This document shows positions 9,179 through 17,825 of a stretch of DNA of 64,000 bases, one piece after another; position 1 is the stretch's first letter; every line of letters starts with the position of its first letter. This DNA comes from Algiphilus sp. (GTDB lineage Bacteria > Pseudomonadota > Gammaproteobacteria > Nevskiales > Nevskiaceae), in assembly GCF_023145115.1 (NCBI RefSeq), contig NZ_JAGLEJ010000037.1, positions 124,001 to 188,000 of the forward strand. Direction: 5' to 3'. The notes beneath the pieces were generated by a model that searched no databases, had not been told where the DNA came from, and was given only the letters and a program-made list of their open reading frames with translations. Both the position numbers and the translations under genes were made by a program.

Positions 9179-9261
9179 GCGGGCATGCGGCAGCGGGGCG
9201 GAGACTCGCACGAGCAGACCGCGGAAAGCGGCCCCGCCCTTCGTTTCGAGGAGACAATCCG

Positions 9262-10311
9262 ATGCTGGACACCGTGACCACCGTCAACCGCCAGTGGCAC
9301 CTTGCGCGACGCCCCGAGGGCGTCTTCAGCGAGGCCGACTTCGTGCTGCGCGAGGCCGAAGTGCCGGAAACGCTCGCGGATGGCGAGCTGCTCATCCGCC
9401 TCGTCTATCTGTCCATGGATCCCACCAACCGGGTCTGGACGCGCGAGAAGTACACCTACATGGATCCGGTACCGGTGGATGGCGTCATGCGCGGCATCGC
9501 CATGGGCGAGGTGGTGCGCTCGCGCAACGCCGACTTCCCGGAGGGCGCAGTGGTCACCGGCGTTCTGGGCTGGGAGGACTATGCGGTCTCGGATGGCACC
9601 GGTCTGTCCATCGTGCAGCCGCAGGAGGGCGTGCCACTGCCCGCGCACTTCGCGCTGTTCGGTCACATCGGCATTCCGGCGCATGTCGGGCTTACCGAGA
9701 TCGGGAAGCTCAAGGCCGGCGAGACGCTGGTGGTGTCCGCCGCGGCGGGCGCGGTCGGATCGCTGACCGTGCAGATCGGCAAGATCCTCGGCGCGCGCGT
9801 GGTCGCCATCGCCGGCAGCGACGAGAAGTGCCGCTACCTCAAGGAGACGCTCGGCGCCGACGCCACCATCAACTACAAGCGCGGCCCCATCGGCGAGGCC
9901 ATGGCCGCCGCCTGTCCCGACGGCATCGATGTCTACTTCGACAACGTCGGCGGCGAGATGCTGGAAGCCGCGCTGGATCTCATCAACATGCACGCGCGCA
10001 TCGTCATGTGCGGCGCCATCTCCATCTACAACAGCGACTGCGACGTGCCCGGGCCGCGCAACCTGTTCAATCTGCTGTTCAAGCGCGCGCGCATCGAGGG
10101 ATTCGTGTGCTTCGACTACGCGGCGGATCCGGCGCTGTGGATGCGCGTGCACGAGGACATCGCGCGCTGGCATCGCGAAGGGCGTCTGACCTATCGGCTC
10201 GACATCGTCGAGGGCCTGGAGAACACGCCTGCCGCGGTCGCGCGCCTGTTCACCGGCGCCAATCAAGGGAAGCAGCTGGTGCGCGTTGCCGATGAGCCGG
10301 TGGCGGCCTGA
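9262..10311 (+). CDS. NADP-dependent medium-chain oxidoreductase, CurA/leukotriene-dehydrogenase type (349 aa)
   Basis: Zinc-independent MDR family enzyme that reduces the double bond of enones or enals with NADPH. The N-terminal YLSMDPTNRVWTREKYTYMD segment is characteristic of the prostaglandin-reductase/CurA group, and the nucleotide-binding part contains SAAAGAVGSLTVQIGK followed by AIAGSDEKC. No zinc-ligand cysteines of alcohol dehydrogenases are present. The ATG at 9262 follows GAGGAGAC. It stands between a divergent thiolase gene and a LuxR-type regulator gene, so a role in processing an unsaturated ketone is plausible. Confidence 0.85.
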   Translation: MLDTVTTVNRQWHLARRPEGVFSEADFVLREAEVPETLADGELLIRLVYLSMDPTNRVWTREKYTYMDPVPVDGVMRGIAMGEVVRSRNADFPEGAVVTGVLGWEDYAVSDGTGLSIVQPQEGVPLPAHFALFGHIGIPAHVGLTEIGKLKAGETLVVSAAAGAVGSLTVQIGKILGARVVAIAGSDEKCRYLKETLGADATINYKRGPIGEAMAAACPDGIDVYFDNVGGEMLEAALDLINMHARIVMCGAISIYNSDCDVPGPRNLFNLLFKRARIEGFVCFDYAADPALWMRVHEDIARWHREGRLTYRLDIVEGLENTPAAVARLFTGANQGKQLVRVADEPVAA

Positions 10312-10370
10312 ATGCGCCGGCGGCGCGCCGCGGACCGGGCAGTCGTCGCGCTGATGCATCGGCGGGTGCC

Positions 10371-13109
10371 ATGAGCGCGCCGCAGCGCCGCGGTCGGACA
10401 TCGCGGGCGGCGGCGGCGCCGCCCGTCCCGCAGCGCGCCGCAGTCGACGTCGAGATCCCGCGTCGCGAGCTGCTCGACCGCATGCTGCAGCACGCCGCGA
10501 CGCAGCTGCTGGTCGTGCAGGGGCCGGCCGGCTACGGCAAGACCGTGCTGCTGCGCCAGTACTGCGCGTCCCGCGGCGAACGCGGCGATGCGGTGGCGTG
10601 GGTGCGCGTCGAGCCGGGCACCACCGATGCGGCGCAGTTCCTGCACATGCTCTGCGATGCGGCACGCAGCCTCACCGGCCGCGCCGAGCGCAAGACGCGC
10701 GGCCGCGAAGCGCCGGCCCCGTCGATCCGCGACTTCGCCGACATCGTGGCGCGCGTGCGCAAGCCTGCGGTGCTGGTGGTCGACAATTTCGAGCAGGGGG
10801 CCAACGTCGAGTTCGGTCGCGTGCTCTCCCAGGTCATCCGGCTGCTGCCGCCTTCGCTGCAGCTCTGCATCGGTACCCGCGTCATGCCGGTGACCCGGCT
10901 CGCGCGCATGCGCGTGCAGGAGGAAAGCTTCCTGCTCGACGAGGCGGATCTGCGCTTCCAGCCCGCCGAGACGCACGAGTTCTTCCGCGACACCGGCAAC
11001 CTGCCAGGCGAGGAGATCGACAAGCTGCATCAGCGCACCGACGGCTGGCCGGCCGCGCTGCAGTGCTTCCGGCTGTGCATTCAGCGCGGGCGCGTGCAGC
11101 GTAGCGCGGCCTATGCGGGCGAGGGCGTGACCCCGGAACTCATCGACTTTCTCGCCACCGACGTCTTCGAGGCGCTGGAGCCCGATCAGCAGCATTTCCT
11201 GCTGCAGGCGTGCGTGCCGGAGAAGATCAACCGCGCGCTGGTCGAGCGCATCACCGGGGTCGTCGACGGCGACCAGCGCATCCGCGAGATCGAGCGCGCC
11301 GGGCTGTTCCTGACGCCCATCGATCTCGAGCGCAACTGGTACCGCTTCCACAACCTGTTCCGGCAGTTCCTGCTGGCGCGCGTGCGCCGGCAGGTGTCGG
11401 CCGAATCCCTGCGCCAGCAGCACCAGCGCATCGCCGAGTGGTTCGCGCTCGCCGGCTATCGCGAGGAAGCCATCCAGCACTACATCGATGCCGGTGATGT
11501 CGATGCCGCCGTCACCCTGCTCGACGGCGCCATCGACCGGCTGGTAGCCGAGGAGCGCCTGGGGCTGATCGAGCGCATCGTCGAGCAGATTCCCGAGGAG
11601 GCGCTGCTGGACTACGAGCATGTCTTCGATGCCGCCGTCATTGCCTACGGTTTCCGGCGTCGCTTCGACAAGGCCAACCGCCTGCTGGCGATGCGCGATG
11701 CCGCGCAGCCGGACGATGGTCTCGACGAGCATGCGCGCGGTTTGCGCAACTACGTGCGCCTGTTCGTGCTGGTGGCCGAGGATCGCGTACAGGAACTGGG
11801 CGAGGTCGCCGAGGCGACCCGGGCGCAGCTCGACGAGCGCGACGGCTTCAAGTACGCGGTCACATTCAACGCGCGTGCCCTCGGGCTGATCGCCGATGCG
11901 CGCTTCGAGGAGGCGCGCGACCTGCTGCTGCAGGCCCGCCCGCTGCACGACCAGGACCGTCATCTCTTCGGTCAGGCCTACCAGGAAGCGCTCTACAGCA
12001 TGGTGCTGAGCCAGCAGGGGCGGGTCACCGACGCCGTGCGCGGCCTGGAGGCGGCCCTGCGCCGCACCGAGGCCGGGGCGTCCGGATCGGCCGCCGCCGG
12101 CTCGGCGATCGCCGCCTACCTCGCCGAGGGCTTCTACGAGCAGAACCGCGTCTCCGAGGCCGAGGCGCTGGCGCATGACTACGCCCAGCTCGCCGAGCAG
12201 CAGGCCATCGTCGATGCCGAGGCGGTGATGTGCCAGACGCTGGCGCGCATCGCCTTCAACCGCGGCGACGAGGGCGAGGCCGAGGAGCTGCTCGACCGCG
12301 CCATGTACCTCGGCTACCGCCACAAGCTGGACCGCATCGTCCGCTACGCGCGCGCCGAGCTCGTCCGGCAGGCCACCCTCAAGGGTGATCTCGCCACCGC
12401 CGAGCAGCGCCTCGACCAGCTCTTTCCGGACGGCGCGGCGGCGCCGGACGACGCGCTGCTCTTCCACGCCGGCGAGTGCGAGGTGCATGCCATCACGCGC
12501 GCACGCTTCCTGATCGCGGCCGAACGCCACCGCGAGGCGCGCGCGCTCCTCAATGCGGAACTGCGCCGCGCGCGTGCGCAGCGACGGCAGCGGCGCGTGC
12601 TCAAGCTCAACCTCATGCTCGCGCTGGCGCTCAACGCGGACGGCGAGGTCAATGCGGCGCGCCGGGCGCTGATATCGGCACTGGAGATCGGCGGACCGGG
12701 CGGCTTCGTGCGCAGCTTCCTCGACGAGCGCCAGCCCGCGATCCGGCTGCTGCGCGAGACGCGCCAGTCGCTCGCGCATCTGCCCGACCTCCTCGAACGC
12801 GATGTGGTGAGCGGCCATCTCGACGACCTGCTGATCGCCGCCGGCGAGAGCGCGCCGGCGGAGTCGCGTGCACGCGCCGCCGCCGGAGAGGACGCCTTCT
12901 CCCCGGACCTGCTCGAGCAGCTCACCGAGCGCGAGCTCTACATCCTGCAGCACGTCTCCCGCGGGCTCTCGAACAAGGGGCTCGCCGAGCGGCTGTCGGT
13001 GTCGGTGAACACCGTCAAGTGGCATCTGCGCAACATCTTCGAGAAGCTGCGCATCAGCAATCGCGTGCAGGCGGTGGCGGTCGCTCGCCACTTCGGCCTG
13101 ATCGACTGA
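10371..13109 (+). CDS. LuxR-family transcriptional regulator with N-terminal ATPase (LAL/MalT type, 912 aa)
   Basis: Large ATP-dependent activator. GPAGYGKT at residues 51-58 is the Walker A loop, VLVVDNFEQG looks like Walker B, the middle is a helical repeat region (about 370-780), and the last 60 residues form a LuxR helix-turn-helix with LTERELYILQ, GLSNKGLAERLSVS and VNTVKWHLRNIFEKL. Proteins of this architecture (MalT, AlkS, AcoK) bind a metabolite and ATP and then activate catabolic promoters. It has a paralogue at 40292. The boxed promoters found five times in this window are the natural candidate targets. Confidence 0.9.
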   Translation: MSAPQRRGRTSRAAAAPPVPQRAAVDVEIPRRELLDRMLQHAATQLLVVQGPAGYGKTVLLRQYCASRGERGDAVAWVRVEPGTTDAAQFLHMLCDAARSLTGRAERKTRGREAPAPSIRDFADIVARVRKPAVLVVDNFEQGANVEFGRVLSQVIRLLPPSLQLCIGTRVMPVTRLARMRVQEESFLLDEADLRFQPAETHEFFRDTGNLPGEEIDKLHQRTDGWPAALQCFRLCIQRGRVQRSAAYAGEGVTPELIDFLATDVFEALEPDQQHFLLQACVPEKINRALVERITGVVDGDQRIREIERAGLFLTPIDLERNWYRFHNLFRQFLLARVRRQVSAESLRQQHQRIAEWFALAGYREEAIQHYIDAGDVDAAVTLLDGAIDRLVAEERLGLIERIVEQIPEEALLDYEHVFDAAVIAYGFRRRFDKANRLLAMRDAAQPDDGLDEHARGLRNYVRLFVLVAEDRVQELGEVAEATRAQLDERDGFKYAVTFNARALGLIADARFEEARDLLLQARPLHDQDRHLFGQAYQEALYSMVLSQQGRVTDAVRGLEAALRRTEAGASGSAAAGSAIAAYLAEGFYEQNRVSEAEALAHDYAQLAEQQAIVDAEAVMCQTLARIAFNRGDEGEAEELLDRAMYLGYRHKLDRIVRYARAELVRQATLKGDLATAEQRLDQLFPDGAAAPDDALLFHAGECEVHAITRARFLIAAERHREARALLNAELRRARAQRRQRRVLKLNLMLALALNADGEVNAARRALISALEIGGPGGFVRSFLDERQPAIRLLRETRQSLAHLPDLLERDVVSGHLDDLLIAAGESAPAESRARAAAGEDAFSPDLLEQLTERELYILQHVSRGLSNKGLAERLSVSVNTVKWHLRNIFEKLRISNRVQAVAVARHFGLID

Positions 13110-13114
13110 TCGAC

Positions 13115-13143
13115 CCCACCCACCCGCCGCCGCCGGGTGGGGC
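13115..13143 (+). terminator. GC-rich hairpin after the LuxR-type gene
   Basis: CCCCACCC (13115-13122) pairs with GGGTGGGG (13136-13143) around a 13-nt loop, six bases after the regulator stop codon. There is no T-run, so it may act as a weak or Rho-assisted terminator or as an mRNA end structure. Confidence 0.4.
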
Positions 13144-13200
13144 GCGGGGTGCGGCGGGTCCGCGGCAGGGCCGCATTCCGCTTCATCAAGTGCTTCATAA

Positions 13201-13220
13201 ACAGCGGCTTGTCGCTGTTC
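13201..13220 (+). promoter_or_regulatory. Inverted repeat upstream of the ketone-carboxylase-like operon
   Basis: AACAGCG, six-base spacer, CGCTGTT, in the 236-bp gap before the carboxylase genes. Its position about 125 bp before the first start codon suits an operator, but no second copy was found. A GGGTGGGG at 13260 in the same gap only loosely resembles the right arm of the boxed promoters. Confidence 0.3.
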
Positions 13221-13345
13221 CGTCGCGTCTCGCGGGGTTGCCGCCGCTTCAATCCTTTCGGGTGGGGACGCTTCGCGGCGCCGGGCGCAATCTCGTCGAA
13301 AAGCTCGCTGCCGGTCGCGGCGGGCATATCGACGAGGAGACGCAA

Positions 13346-15235
13346 GTGGGACTACTGGTCAGCATTGACAACGGCGGCACATTGACCGACGTCTGTGCCA
13401 CCGACGGCGCGCGCACCGTGCACGCCAAGACACTCACCACGCCGCACGATCTGACGGAGTGCTTCGTCAAGTGCCTGGAGAGCCTGTCCGAGAAGCTCTA
13501 CGGCGAGGTCGACCTGCCGCGGCTGGTGACCGCCGCCGACTACATCCGCTACTCGACCACGCAGGGCACCAATGCGGTGGTCCAGCGCAAGGGGCCGAGC
13601 CTCGGCTGGATCGTTGACGATGCCGCGCTCATCGAGCGGGTCGCGAGCGCCGCACCGGAGCTGCACGAGACCTTCATCGGCGACCGTGCGCGCGTGGTGC
13701 CCGTCGACAGCGACGAGGCGGCGTACCGCAGCGCGCTCATCCGCGCCACCGCCGAGCTGGTGTCGGCCGGTGCCAACCGCATCGTCATCGGCTTCGCGGG
13801 CGATCACCCGGCGGATGCCGAGAAGGCCGCCAAGCGCATCCTGTACCGCGCCTTCCCCCGGCACCTGCTGGGCGCGGTACCGATGCTCTTCGCGACCGAG
13901 CTGTCGAAGCTCGGCACCGATGTGCAGCGGATCTGGGCGGCGCTGCTCAACAGCTTCCTGCATCCGGCGATGGAGGGTTTCCTCTACAACGCCGAGAACA
14001 AGCTGCGCGAGCACCGCGCGCGCAAGCCCCTTCTGATATTCGCCAACGACGGCAACTCGACGCGCGTGGCCAAGACCATCGCCATCAAGACCTACTCCTC
14101 TGGCCCGCAGGGCGGGGTCGTGGGCGGCGAGGTGCTGCTGGGCCACTACGGCCGCAGCTCGGCGGTGTCCATCGACATCGGCGGCACCACCACCGACGTC
14201 GCGCTCTTCAAGCAGGGGCGCGCCGAGGTGCAGCCCAGCGGCGAGATCGCCGGCGCGCCGGTACCGATTCCGCTGGCCGAGATGAAGAGCATCGGTGCCG
14301 GTGGCGGTTCCATCATCCGCGCCGTCGAAGGCCGCATCGCGGTCGGGCCGGAGAGCGTCGGCTCGGCGCCCGGACCGGCCTGCTTCGGGCGCGGCGGCAC
14401 CGAGGCCACCATCACCGACGCGCTGCTGCTGCAGGGCATCCTCGATCCGGAGTCCTACTTCGGCGGGCGCCTCAAGCTCGACCGCGACCGTGCCGAGGCG
14501 GCGGTCATGCGCAACGTTGCCGAACCGCTGGGCCTGTCGCTGGACGAGGCCCTCGACGCCATGTCGGACGCCTATCACCGCAAGGTGGCCGATGCGTTGC
14601 CCACCGGCGGCGACACGGTCGAGCTGCTCATGGCCTTCGGCGGCGCCGGTCCGATGAGCGCCTGCGGTGTGGCTGAGCTGGCCGGCATCGACGAGATCCT
14701 GGTGCCGCGCTATGCGGCCGTCTTCTGCGCCTACGGCATCACCTTCAGCGACATCCAGCACAGCTATGTCGGACGGGTCGGCGGCGGCAGCGAAGCGGAC
14801 CTCGCGCAGGTGCGCGAAGCGCTCGACGAACAGGCGCGCCGCGGCATGCTCGCCGAGGGCTTCCCCATCGAGAGCTGCACGCGCGACTACCACCTGCTCG
14901 AGCGCGACGGTGATGCCTATCACCGCTCCGAGCTCAACGGCGCGACGGCGGTCAATGGCGCCGAGTCCTGGGTGGAGCTTCGCGCCACCAGGCAGATCGA
15001 CAAGATCGCACTGCCGGCCGGTGCCACGGAAGAGACGCGGCAGGCCGAGCCGGACGGCGTGCGCAAGGGGCGCCAGACCCTGCCGCTCTACCGCCTCGAA
15101 TCGCTGCAGCCGGGCGACTGGGCCGACGGCCCGTGCCTGGTCGAGGAGGCCTTCTTCACCGCCCACGTGCGACCGGGGTGGCGCTTCGTCGTCAGCCCCG
15201 CCGGCGATGCGTTCATGCGTCGCCAGACCCGATAG
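13346..15235 (+). CDS. Hydantoinase/oxoprolinase A-family carboxylase subunit (629 aa; Apc1-like)
   Basis: Belongs to the ATP-dependent acetone/acetophenone carboxylase and hydantoinase A family. SIDNGGTLTDVCATDG near the N terminus and SIDIGGTTTDVALF in the middle are the two phosphate-binding motifs of the actin-like ATPase fold; STTQGTNAVVQRKG is the conserved hydantoinase A motif. The GTG at 13346 is chosen because GAGGAGA precedes it by 5 nt; the longer open frame upstream overlaps the regulator gene. First of five genes whose order and sizes fit acetophenone carboxylase Apc1 (about 70 kDa). Substrate assignment is inference. Confidence 0.82.
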   Translation: MGLLVSIDNGGTLTDVCATDGARTVHAKTLTTPHDLTECFVKCLESLSEKLYGEVDLPRLVTAADYIRYSTTQGTNAVVQRKGPSLGWIVDDAALIERVASAAPELHETFIGDRARVVPVDSDEAAYRSALIRATAELVSAGANRIVIGFAGDHPADAEKAAKRILYRAFPRHLLGAVPMLFATELSKLGTDVQRIWAALLNSFLHPAMEGFLYNAENKLREHRARKPLLIFANDGNSTRVAKTIAIKTYSSGPQGGVVGGEVLLGHYGRSSAVSIDIGGTTTDVALFKQGRAEVQPSGEIAGAPVPIPLAEMKSIGAGGGSIIRAVEGRIAVGPESVGSAPGPACFGRGGTEATITDALLLQGILDPESYFGGRLKLDRDRAEAAVMRNVAEPLGLSLDEALDAMSDAYHRKVADALPTGGDTVELLMAFGGAGPMSACGVAELAGIDEILVPRYAAVFCAYGITFSDIQHSYVGRVGGGSEADLAQVREALDEQARRGMLAEGFPIESCTRDYHLLERDGDAYHRSELNGATAVNGAESWVELRATRQIDKIALPAGATEETRQAEPDGVRKGRQTLPLYRLESLQPGDWADGPCLVEEAFFTAHVRPGWRFVVSPAGDAFMRRQTR

Positions 15236-15248
15236 ACAGGAGACCACC

Positions 15249-15647
15249 ATGAAGGTATTCATCACCGCTGCGCTGGCCATCGACCTGGACAGCGAGCGCT
15301 GGCACTGCACCCGCTGCGACGGCGCCCTGGGCAACGCCCGCGAGAACTACAAGAAGGGGCTGCTGGTCGCCGACCGCGATCCCTCCGAGGTGCATGCGCC
15401 GATCCTCGACGCGGCGCGCTACGAGCACACCTTCGCGCCGGATCCTAACTGGTGCCGCATCGTCGAGTACTGCTGCCCGCACTGCGGCCTGCTCGCGGAG
15501 GTCGAGTACCTGCCCCCGGGGCATCCGCTGACCCACGACCTCGAGCTCGACATCGATGCGCTCAAGGCGCAGTGGGCCGAGCGCGAGGCGCCGACGGCGC
15601 CGGTCCTCGGGCCCGACTTCGTCGCCCCGCCCGTTCACCAGCACTGA
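15249..15647 (+). CDS. Small cysteine-rich subunit of acetone/acetophenone-type carboxylase (132 aa; Apc2-like)
   Basis: Resembles the small zinc-containing gamma subunit of acetone carboxylase and the 15-kDa subunit of acetophenone carboxylase. Two Cys pairs, CTRC (about residues 20-23) and CCPHC (about 74-78), could bind a metal. ATG at 15249 follows CAGGAGA and starts 13 bp after the preceding stop. Placed between two large hydantoinase A-type subunits, as Apc2 is. It has no catalytic fold of its own that I can see and is presumably structural or metal-carrying. Confidence 0.75.
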   Translation: MKVFITAALAIDLDSERWHCTRCDGALGNARENYKKGLLVADRDPSEVHAPILDAARYEHTFAPDPNWCRIVEYCCPHCGLLAEVEYLPPGHPLTHDLELDIDALKAQWAEREAPTAPVLGPDFVAPPVHQH

Positions 15648-15664
15648 GTCCGGAGGTCATCCGC

Positions 15665-17815
15665 ATGCGTCGTGTATCCGTGGATATCGGCGGTACCTTC
15701 ACCGACTGCTCGCTGGTCTGGGACGGCCAGTACGTCGAGGCGAAGGCGCTCACCACCCATCACAACCTCTCGCTCGGCTTCAATCAGTCGCTGAGCAACG
15801 CCTACGAGCAGATCGGGTTGTCGCTCCAGGACGTCATGGAGAGCGTCGACTCGGTGCGCTACGCCACCACGCTCGGCACCAACGCGCTGATCGAGCGCAA
15901 GGGCCCGCGCGTCGGCGTCATCATCACCGCGGGCTACGAGAGCATCATCCCGCTGTCGCGCGGTCGCGGCTACGGCGAGGGACTTCCCGAGCGGCTGCAG
16001 CGCGACCTGCCCATGGCCGAGCGGCCGGAGCCGCTGGTGCCCATCCGGATGATCGCGGGGCTGCGCGAGCGCATCGGCGAGAAGGGCACCGTGCTGCTGC
16101 CCATCGACCCCGAGGACGTGCGCGCGCAGGTGCGCCGCCTGGTCGACAACGGCGTGCAGGCATTCGTGGTGTCGCTGCTCAATGCCGTGGTCAACCCCGA
16201 GCACGAGCGCATCGTCGAGGAGATCATCCGCGAGGAGTTCCCCGAGCACATGCTGGGCTCGGCGCCCATCGTGCTGTCGCACCTGGTCGGCGGCCGCAAG
16301 GGCGAGTACGCGCGCACCTCGTCGTGCATTCTCGACGCCTTCCTGCACCAGGTCATGTACCACGGCCTGTCGACGCTGGAGCGCAATCTGCGCGACAACG
16401 GCTACACCAAGCCCATGCTGGTGATCCACAACTCCGGCGGCATGGCGCAGCTCAACTCCACCGATGCGCTGCAGACCATCCATTCCGGTCCGGTGGCCGG
16501 CATCTACGCCTCCGAGCATCTCGCCGAGCAGGCCGATCTCGGCAACATCGTCTGCACCGACATGGGGGGCACCTCCTTCGACATCGGGCTGGTGGTCAAG
16601 GGCGGCGTCAAGTTCTACGACTTCAACCCCACCATCGACCGCTGGCTGGTCAACATCCCGATGGTGCATCTGGTGACGCTGGGCGCCGGCGGCGGCTCGA
16701 TCGCGCGCTTCGACCGGCTGCGCCAGGCGGTGGCGGTGGGCCCGGAGAGCGCCGGCTCCGACCCCGGCCCGGCCTGCTACGACTTCGGCGGCCGCCACGC
16801 CACCGTCACCGATTCCGATCTGGTGCTCGGCTATCTGCTCGCCGATCAGTACGCCAACGGTCGCATCACGCTCTCCGACAAGCGCGCCCGGCGCGCCATC
16901 GACAAGGCGGTCGGCGAGCCCATGGGCATGGATACCGTGCAGGCGGCGCTGGCCATCCGCGAGAAGGTCGACAACGACATGGCCAACGGCATCGCCCAGG
17001 AGCTGCGCTCGCGCGGCTACGAGCCGAGCGCCTTCACCATCCTCGCCTACGGCGGCAACGGGCCCATGCACGGCTGCGGCATCGCCCGCGTGCTGGGTGT
17101 GCAACGCATCCTCATCCCGCCCTTCTCCTCGATCTTCTCGGCGGTGGGCGCCGGGAACATGGACCAGATGCACATCCACGAGAAGTCGGTCTACCTGTCG
17201 CTCTACGATTCCAACACCCGCGAGCTGTTCTCGGACTTCGAGAGCCTCAACGCGCTGGTCGCCGAGCTCGAGGCCAGGGGGCGCGAGGATCTGCTGCGCC
17301 AGGGCGTGGCGCCGGAGTGCATCCATCATCGGCTCGAGCTCGACATGCGCTACGGCAATCAGCTGGCGCAGACCGCCGTCATCTCCGGCAAGACGCGGCT
17401 GGAGTCGGACAGCGATCTCATCGAGCTGATGGAGACCTTCTCGCACGACTACGGCCATCGCTACGGCGAGGGCAGCCAGGCGCCCGAGGCCGGCATCCGG
17501 GTCAATACCGTGCGCGTGGCGTCGTACTCGCAGATGCCGACCCTGGATCTGCACCAGGTGCTGGCGAAGGACAGCGAGATCGGCACCCCGAACGAGCCCT
17601 TCCTGCGGCGCGACTGCCACTTCGTCGACGTCGACGGGCCGGTCGAGACGGCCTTCTATCAGCTCGAGGATCAGTCCATCGGCGCGCGCATCGCCGGGCC
17701 GGCGGTGGTGCTGTCCCCGGCCACCACCTTCCTCGTCGAGCCGGGCTGGCATCTGACCATCGGCCGCTACGGCAGCGGGCTGCTCGAGCGCAGCGACGCG
17801 ACCCCATCCCATTAG
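15665..17815 (+). CDS. Hydantoinase/oxoprolinase A-family carboxylase subunit (716 aa; acetone carboxylase beta-like)
   Basis: Second actin-like ATPase subunit. SVDIGGTFTDCSLVWDG at the N terminus and CTDMGGTSFDIGLVVKGG in the middle are the nucleotide motifs, ATTLGTNALIERKG the family motif, and LGAGGGSIARFD follows. Its length matches acetone carboxylase beta (AcxA, about 717 residues) and the third or fourth acetophenone carboxylase subunit. ATG at 15665 follows GGAGG. In known relatives the two ATPase subunits activate bicarbonate and the ketone enolate by phosphorylation. Gap to the next gene is 10 bp. Confidence 0.83.
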   Translation: MRRVSVDIGGTFTDCSLVWDGQYVEAKALTTHHNLSLGFNQSLSNAYEQIGLSLQDVMESVDSVRYATTLGTNALIERKGPRVGVIITAGYESIIPLSRGRGYGEGLPERLQRDLPMAERPEPLVPIRMIAGLRERIGEKGTVLLPIDPEDVRAQVRRLVDNGVQAFVVSLLNAVVNPEHERIVEEIIREEFPEHMLGSAPIVLSHLVGGRKGEYARTSSCILDAFLHQVMYHGLSTLERNLRDNGYTKPMLVIHNSGGMAQLNSTDALQTIHSGPVAGIYASEHLAEQADLGNIVCTDMGGTSFDIGLVVKGGVKFYDFNPTIDRWLVNIPMVHLVTLGAGGGSIARFDRLRQAVAVGPESAGSDPGPACYDFGGRHATVTDSDLVLGYLLADQYANGRITLSDKRARRAIDKAVGEPMGMDTVQAALAIREKVDNDMANGIAQELRSRGYEPSAFTILAYGGNGPMHGCGIARVLGVQRILIPPFSSIFSAVGAGNMDQMHIHEKSVYLSLYDSNTRELFSDFESLNALVAELEARGREDLLRQGVAPECIHHRLELDMRYGNQLAQTAVISGKTRLESDSDLIELMETFSHDYGHRYGEGSQAPEAGIRVNTVRVASYSQMPTLDLHQVLAKDSEIGTPNEPFLRRDCHFVDVDGPVETAFYQLEDQSIGARIAGPAVVLSPATTFLVEPGWHLTIGRYGSGLLERSDATPSH

Positions 17816-17825
17816 GAGACACCCC

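Noticed and set aside
9177..9210. A plus-strand boxed promoter overlapping copy B, driving the oxidoreductase at 9262
   Set aside because: The GC palindrome is symmetric, but no -10-like sequence is found at 27-28 bp on this strand.
13260..13295. GGGTGGGG and downstream GCAATCT as a sixth boxed promoter before the carboxylase operon
   Set aside because: The left arm is not recognisable and the -10 position does not fit the TAGNNT pattern.
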